Positions 58,200 to 64,000 of a stretch of DNA of 64,000 nt are shown here, one piece after another. The notes under the pieces were generated by a model. It saw only the letters and a program-made list of their open reading frames with translations, searched no databases and had not been told where the DNA came from. A program made the position numbers and the translations under genes. The stretch's first letter is position 1; every line of letters begins with the position of its first letter. The DNA is from Lyophyllum atratum (Eukaryota > Basidiomycota > Agaricomycetes > Agaricales > Lyophyllaceae): assembly GCA_014905825.1 (NCBI GenBank), contig JACGCN010000001.1:1240001-1304000 (forward strand). The letters are read 5' to 3'.

Positions 58200-59633
58200 T
58201 CACCTCCCCGGCCCAGAATGTCGCGAGAAGTAGTCGAAGTCGATGTTGACTCGTATGAACTATTGTTAGCAGCTGGTGGGGCAGACGACACGAAATAAAA
58301 CGATACCTGCTAGTGCAAGAACAAGCTTGAAGCTTAGAGATCAGCTTTCGAGGATATCCACAATTTTATGAGGACATACAGCACGCTCGTCAAGTGTCAA
58401 GTTGCGGAGAGTATGGGAAGAGCCAATGTGTTCATCATCTCTGACTCCATGCTCCTTCGGTCCTGGCCCAAAAGTGATAGAATATTGCCCTGATACTGGC
58501 GTTCAGGAAAACAGTGTCCTCGGAAAGTCAGCACACCAACCTGTATCGGTGAATATCTAAGAGATCCACATTCCTTAGATACACACAGCGCGGAAGAGAG
58601 AGGCCTGTACCTCGCGACCGAAGCCTCGGAAAGCTCGGCTGATATGTGCAATTTCCTCCCCTCTTGCGTCAAGGAGCCTAAAATGCCACGCTAGAAAGCC
58701 CATATCGACCTTCGCGAATTGAGAGAACGTAGATGGCGCTGGTTCTGGCTGGGGTTCGGATGTTGTCGAGAGAATACGCCTTTCGCTCTCCCTTGAACGA
58801 AACGAAATAAGATCGCTGATTGTGCTCAGCTATGATTGCAGGATCGACTCACCGAAGGAAGAGGTCGTAACGTCGGCGCCAGGGGTGCCAGATTTGCTGA
58901 ACTTCTCCAAAGGTATCCAGTACAGGCTCTCCATCAGGGGAGTATTCCTTGAGACGTTGCACATACATTCTAGAATTGATCCAGGCGAATGGCCGACGAA
59001 GCTTGTGTGAAAAGCTGTTAGTCTTCATTTAAGTGATCAAGTTTCAAGAAACGCTACATACCCACAGGACGGGTGAGCCCTCCAAGTCCATGATAACAGC
59101 TCTAAAAGGTCGATGCGTTGCAAATGCCTGCCGAGTGATTGCACCAAAGAAACCTTTAGGCTCCTCTGCGATATAACCCACAGGCATTCCAGCCTCATTA
59201 TCTGAATCAAACAGGTTGCATCAGGACACACGACATGAGACTGGCCAGAACAGACTGATGGTGTATTTGTTGGACTGCTCAAATCCAACGAATATATTCA
59301 ACATTTCAATTTGCCTGATCTTTAACAATGGGTGATAGCACGACCATTCTACTGATCGGCCCACCTCTCTATTACAAGAGTGTCGTTTTCGAGGAGTAGC
59401 CTTCGCAACCCCTCATCTGGATTGCTGGAGGGCGGCCGCTGGCTAGCATGCCATAGCTGAGACTGTTCCTCCGATGGAGTTTCCTCGCGCGGGACTGATT
59501 CTGGTGGAGGCGGAGGCTGTAGGGCGTGGCGTGTCCGGGACGCGCCTGTTGGCCTTTGTGGGAACCTTGAAAGGGCGTAAGTTGCAGTGCGCTGGCTTGA
59601 ACGCTGAACGACGTGACGGAACGAAAAGAGCAT
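58200..59633 (-). CDS. Phospholipid scramblase family protein with mitochondrial-type leader (Aim25-like)
   Basis: ATG at 59633 starts MLFSFRHVVQRSSQRTATYA, a basic amphipathic leader typical of mitochondrial import. After a proline-rich linker come LLLENDTLVIERQIEMLNIF, FEQSNKYTI, GYIAEEPKGFFGAITRQAFA, FRAVIMDLEGSPVLWLRRPF, AWINSRMYVQRLKEYS, FGEVQQIWHPWRRRYDLFL, and the end FDYFSRHSGPG at the TGA at 58200-58202. This is the scramblase beta-barrel sequence series (VMDxxGxxxLxxxRP, calcium-loop region and C-terminal helix). The yeast relative Aim25 is mitochondrial; whether it moves lipids is not settled. Six or so introns; the last two exons are less certain. The start lies 53 bp from the divergent IF-2 start. 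Confidence 0.85.
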
Positions 59634-59686
59634 TTGATTGAATCACATGATGATCAGAATAGGTGCTCAAGACCACTTGCCACCGT
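59634..59686. promoter_or_regulatory. 53-bp divergent intergenic region (scramblase / mitochondrial IF-2)
   Basis: Only 53 bp separate two start codons on opposite strands, so the two 5' untranslated regions must be very short or overlap the partner gene. Confidence 0.55.
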
Positions 59687-62600
59687 ATGCAGCAACATCG
59701 CAGCGTCTGGCCCATTGTCCGCGCATCGTGCGCGTCGTCTCGCTCAGCCGCAACTGCAGCGAAGACAAAGGTATGCTCATCTCGATATCTCCCTTGAACA
59801 CCATCTCATCCGTCTTCAGCCTCGGCCCGCCGATGATTCTGTCTCAAGGCCCACGAACCTAGGAAAATGGGCTCTTCCGCCAGGTGGCTACTCTCAACCA
59901 GCGTCTCTAGCTTCGGATGTCTCCAGGCCACTCCGAGGGCAATCCTTCCGGCAGGCCTCAGCGCCTGAACAGAGAACCGCTTCCCCTCCTAAACATCACT
60001 CTCCGCTCCCTGGACATTCAATATCTGTCGGAAGCTCCTCCAATGTTACCAGGTCCCCTGGTATGGGGAAGTGGGCGCGGCCGCCTCCTCAACCAACTGA
60101 CACCATCATCAAACCCATGCCCTCTCTACCTCGAACAAGCTCAACGACGCCCCACTCCTCACCTCCCTCTGCAGTAACTCCGACAAATAAATGGTCCCGC
60201 GCAACGGTGCCAACTCCCCACCAATTCCCTCGAGAAGGTCGCCCCCAAGCACAAAATATCCCTTCCAGAAGCGATCCAAGGCTTCAACGAGACCTGGCAC
60301 CTCATCAGGATCCCTCAGCCCAGCGTCCCGCCAGAAAACCAGCTTCGTTTGAACGCTCTGTTTCTCCTCAATCACATTTGCGGCAAACGACCTCGAAGGA
60401 TGGATCAGGCCTGCGTTCGCCGTTGGATTCCTCGTCCAGTGCTTCACAAACTACTCGCTCGAAAGTGAGATCACCATGGGCAGGTGCTCCTGCATTGGAA
60501 AACACTGACACTGGTCGGTCTAACGCTCGCAATACTCGCTCCGAACGGCCCAACAGAATATCCCACAAGGAACGGGGGTCTCTTTTGGCAAGGACACACG
60601 AAGATGATTCACTATCCGCATCTACCCAAAAACATGAAGTGAAAAAGCTGAAAAAGAGCGTTGTCGTCGAGAAAAAGGTATCCGCAGATGTGTATATACC
60701 TTCGACGGTCTCGGTCGGTACACTAGCTCGACTCCTTGGTGTACGACTTGGTAGGACACTTTCCACACGTTGCCTTCATTACTTTGAGATAACTTCCGAT
60801 CTTATACAGAACGCTTACAACATCAGATGAGGCTAGCTGGGATGGCCGAAGAGGCTGAATATGATCATAGTCTGTGGCCTAACATGTTTCCTCGACTGTT
60901 TACTCACGCTTATATTCGCCAGTGTTGACCTCTGACTACGCCGTCCTTTTGGCAGAGGAATTTGGACGAAATCCGATAGTCAACGATGAAGCCGCGTTCG
61001 ACATTTATCCCCCGTTAGTTTCTGAGCCTTACTCCATTGCTAGTAGTGCTCAGTGTTGTATCCTATAGCATGCCACATCCTGATCCCTCGTCACTCAAAA
61101 GCCGGCCTCCAGTCGTCACAATCATGGGTCACGTTGATCACGGAAAAACCACCCTCCTTGATAATCTTCGCTCGTCCTCAGTTGCCAAAGGCGAGGCTGG
61201 CGGTATCACCCAGCACATTGGCGCGTTCTCTGTTCCCGTTCCAGCATCAACTGGAAGCGCGGACGGCCCACAGTCCATCACTTTCCTTGACACTCCGGGT
61301 CACGCTGCATTTTCGGCGATGCGCGCCCGCGGCGCAGGAGTGACAGACATCGTGGTACTCGTAGTTGCCGCCGACGACGGCATCATGCCCCAGACGAGGG
61401 AAGTCATCAACCTCATCAAGAAAGACGAAGGAAAGATAGGCGTCGTGGTTGCCATCAACAAGGTTGATAAACCAGGGGTTAATGTAGTAAGTTTTCTCCA
61501 GAAGATTTGTGCTGTAAATGGGTACTCAGAATCCTCAGGATACCGTCCAAAGAGCACTTCTGGCCGAAAACATGCAACTGGAAGTTTTCGGTGGCGACAT
61601 TCCTTCGGTCGAAGTCTCAGGTTTGACCGGGCATGGATTGCCGACCCTTGTGGAGACGCTATCGGCAATGGCAGAGATGCAAGACCTACGAGCAGAACGG
61701 GATGGTCCAACCCAAGGCTTTGTGCTCGAATCCAAAGTTCATAAAGGGCTTGGGTTAGTGCTCTTTGCTTTAAACTTGAGTACTTGTATGCTGACTATCT
61801 CGCAGCCCTGTTGCTACGGTACTGGTGCTTCGTGGATGCCTCAAACCTGGATCGCATATCATTAGTGGCCTGAGCCATGCCAAGGTTCGGGTGATGAACG
61901 ACTCCACAGGCGCTTCGGTTAAAGCAGCTTACCCTGGAATGGCGATCACCGTTTCAGGGTGGAAAACGCTACCCCATGCAGGCGATGAGGTACTTCAAGG
62001 CAGTGAGGCGGAAGTCAAGAAGGCAGTGGCCAATCGTCAGCGCAAGGCAGAAATCGAAGCTACATTGGTCGATGTCGAAGCAATCAACTCCACTCGACGA
62101 CAGGAACGTGAGCGACGCGAACTGGAACTAGAGCTCGGTGAACCTTCCAAAGAGCCACTGCCGCAAGACTCTCAAGGAACCAAGGAATTGCGTTTGATTA
62201 TTAAGGCGGACGTCAGTGGTAGTGCAGAGGCTGTGCAAGGCGCCCTGCAGGGCATCGGCAACAAGGAAGCTATTACTCGGATAGTCTCTTCCAATGTTGG
62301 TAATATCTCTGAGTCAGATGTGATGATGGCGAAGGCAGTCGGAGGTACATTTCATTTGTGTCTGTCTCAGTTGGATCTCAATTTCTCCTTGCAGGCACAC
62401 TCATCGGGTTTTCCGTTTCCACACCGAGAGCTATTGAAACTCTGGCTGCTCAGAATGACGTCCCAATCATTTCGTCGGACGTCATATACCGCCTTATGGA
62501 GGCCGTCAAGGACCGGGTTATTTCGCTGTTGCCCGTCATCATTGAAACAAAGGTGACCGGAGAGGCCGTCGTTCTCCAGTTGTTTGACATTCAGCTGAAA

Positions 62601-62910
62601 GCCAAGCAAACTAAAAAAGTAGCTGGATGCCGCGTCACTAACGGCATCGTCGAGAAGGCTAAGTTTGCTAGGCTCGTAAGGAACGGCACTACAATACATG
62701 AAGGCAGGTGTATCATGTTTTACATGATCGATACCACTCTTACCTTTTAAATCAGGTATGCTGGATACGATGAGAATCTTGAAGAAGGATGTCACGGAAG
62801 TCCGCAAAGGCACGGAGTGTGGTCTCTGCTTCGGGGCGACCTACGCCGATCTTCAAGAAGGAGACGTAATACAGATGTATGAAAAGTTAGAGAAACCCGG
62901 CGTGTTATAA
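59687..62910 (+). CDS. IFM1: Mitochondrial translation initiation factor IF-2
   Basis: The model starts [20 protein letters not shown] (ATG 59687), an import leader, joined by a 49-nt intron to [21 protein letters not shown] long Ser/Pro/Arg-rich region follows, then the IF2N-like part ([31 protein letters not shown]) and the GTPase domain: G1 [11 protein letters not shown]3 DTPGHAAF, G4 NKVD. Domains II-IV follow ([85 protein letters not shown]). The end is [22 protein letters not shown]-2 brings initiator tRNA to the mitochondrial small ribosomal subunit. All introns keep frame. An alternative upstream ATG (59613) lies in another frame and overlaps the scramblase 5' end. Confidence 0.9.
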
Positions 62911-63043
62911 TTTAATGGGTAGATTACTCTAGAGATGTTTTATTTCCATAAACTTAATCGCTATCCCCCACTGCAGCTACAGAACCAGAGTGCAATTTAG
63001 CCTAGTCCATAGCCATGGCGTCGGTTGAATGCGACATATAAAT
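62911..63043. other. 133-bp convergent gap between IF-2 and CHORD gene
   Basis: Stop codons at 62910 (plus) and 63044 (minus). Holds both transcript ends; nothing else seen. Confidence 0.55.
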
Positions 63044-64000
63044 CTACTCAGATACCTGAGCTCTATTGGTATCATCCAGTACCACATTTTTTGCCCCGAT
63101 GGTTCCCGTTCTGCCACCAACGCCGAATGTCAGAGTAATGTTACCGATATCGTGTGGAGTCTTCTCCAGCAGTGTCCAGCTTCGACCGTCTTGTTTTCGG
63201 AGGTGCAGTTCGACCTTTTTTTCGAATTAGGCATAGTACCACGCAAAGAGTCAAACTCCATACTTTCGTGCCAAAGAACTCGTACGAAGATTGTTTAGGG
63301 TCAATTGGTCCAAACAGATCAAGGGTACGTGAAAATCTTTTGGGCCCAGGAAGGTAGATGTCCAGCTTCACCTATGAATCGTACGTTGAGCAGAGTTTCA
63401 CAGAGGAGAGACTCGGAAGATGACTCACTTGTGTTTCTTCGAATTCTATCTTAGTGCGCTCTTTGTCTACTTGCTTTGCGAATACAGATACGTGAACCTG
63501 ATCAAGTGTTTGATAATGATCGACGCGACAGGTCGCCACTTGCTCGGTCTACAAAGGTTTTATCATCATACTGACACATAGTTATATTGGGACATACTGC
63601 TGGAGTTGTGGCAGAGAAAGAGAATAGGTGTCTACCGGTCTTGCAACCGCCTATCTTAAGAAACTCGTCGAACTCTAGAACGCGACGCTTGCAGCATAGA
63701 TAGCCCTAATATCCAAACTGTTGAATATGATCTCAAATCGCGACTGAGATCACGCGTACCTTGCTTCCTTCTCGGAAGATAGGCTGCATGTACATGAGTT
63801 AAGGTTCAAGACGGGTCGGTAACACGAACTCACTGGCGCAGGATGGTAGGTGCATATGGTGCCTTCACCGTCTCCTTGTCTGTTGATGATGTCACTGACA
63901 AATTCGGTTTTGCAACCATTCCGGCGGCACCGTGTGCCAGGCATTACTGTGACACTTAAATCGTCTTCTTCTTCGACAACGGGCGCGGGGGCCGGGGATG
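63044..64000 (-). CDS. CHORD and CS domain protein (CHORDC1/RAR1 type), 5' part outside window
   Basis: The visible part begins with an acidic linker at the right edge (VVEEEDDLSVTVMPGTRCRR), which runs into a CHORD zinc domain: CRRNGCKTEF, GTICTYHPAPPIFREGSKGY, CCKRRVLEFDEFLKIGGC. Next is a CS domain: DQVHVSVFAKQVDKERTKIE, VKLDIYLPGPKRFSRTLDLF, VELHLRKQDGRSWTLLEKT. It ends GAKNVVLDDTNRAQVSE with the stop at 63044-63046. The linker and PGTxCRRxGC pattern match the start of the second CHORD, so the first CHORD should lie beyond position 64000. The internal ATG at 63944 is therefore not the true start. These proteins bind HSP90 through CS and act as cochaperones in stress and immunity signalling. 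Three visible introns are in frame. Confidence 0.82.

Noticed and set aside
63942..63944. ATG at 63944 as the true start of the CHORD gene
   Set aside because: The frame stays open upstream with a typical linker into a second CHORD, so the gene continues beyond the window.

Overview
This is nuclear DNA of a filamentous basidiomycete, most likely an agaricomycete. Protein genes are dense on both strands and cut by many short GT-AG introns, mostly about 45-65 nt. The recognisable proteins are fungal housekeeping and cell-wall proteins: Sog2, Mot1, Vac1/Pep7, Not4, Eaf1/Vid21, Msy-type MscS channel, GH5 and GH55 beta-1,3-glucanases. I saw no rRNA, no tRNA I could support, no CRISPR and no intact transposon. 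All gene models below were assembled by hand from reading frames and splice signals, so exon edges are predictions.

Layout. The left edge cuts a flavin monooxygenase (1-169, minus). Then come SOG2 (563-3827, minus), a JMJD5/KDM8-like JmjC protein (4078-5552, minus), and divergently MOT1/BTAF1 (5734-12407, plus). Next are a single-pass membrane protein (12586-about 13.3 kb, minus), uracil-DNA glycosylase (13442-15061, plus), VAC1/PEP7 FYVE protein (15095-17638, minus), twinfilin (17747-19033, plus), a LOG-family protein (19262-20273, plus), cytosolic tryptophanyl-tRNA synthetase (20388-22116, minus), NOT4 (22519-27278, plus), a D-lactate dehydrogenase-type flavoenzyme (27550-29994, minus), an EF-hand MscS channel (30168-32755, plus) and EAF1/VID21 (33615-38099, plus).

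From 38.5 to 50.7 kb lies a beta-1,3-glucan-degrading block: one membrane-anchored GH5 exo-glucanase and two tandem secreted GH55 exo-glucanases, interrupted only by a small IF1-like gene. A gene-poor stretch follows (50.7-53.8 kb) with a broken membrane-protein remnant, a GTA microsatellite and an imperfect direct repeat. The right end holds an unrecognised gene (53814-54904), CDC45 (55540-58008, minus), a phospholipid scramblase (58200-59633, minus), mitochondrial IF-2 (59687-62910, plus) and a CHORD-CS protein that runs off the window (63044-64000, minus).

The genes do not form an operon-like pathway. They cover separate core processes: RAM signalling, TBP recycling, base-excision repair, endosomal fusion, actin capping, translation, mRNA turnover, replication initiation and chromatin acetylation. 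The glucanase block is the one functional cluster.

Three things stand out. (1) Both GH55 paralogs appear to contain a conserved 3-nt exon directly before a conserved glutamate, and the LOG gene a 9-nt exon. (2) Several strongly conserved genes (JMJD5, MOT1 three times, UNG, GH55 copy 1 twice) show 1-nt phase breaks; this looks more like assembly indels than real decay, but must be settled before protein models are trusted. (3) Gene packing is extreme, e.g. 53 bp between two divergent start codons and 33 bp between two convergent stop codons.
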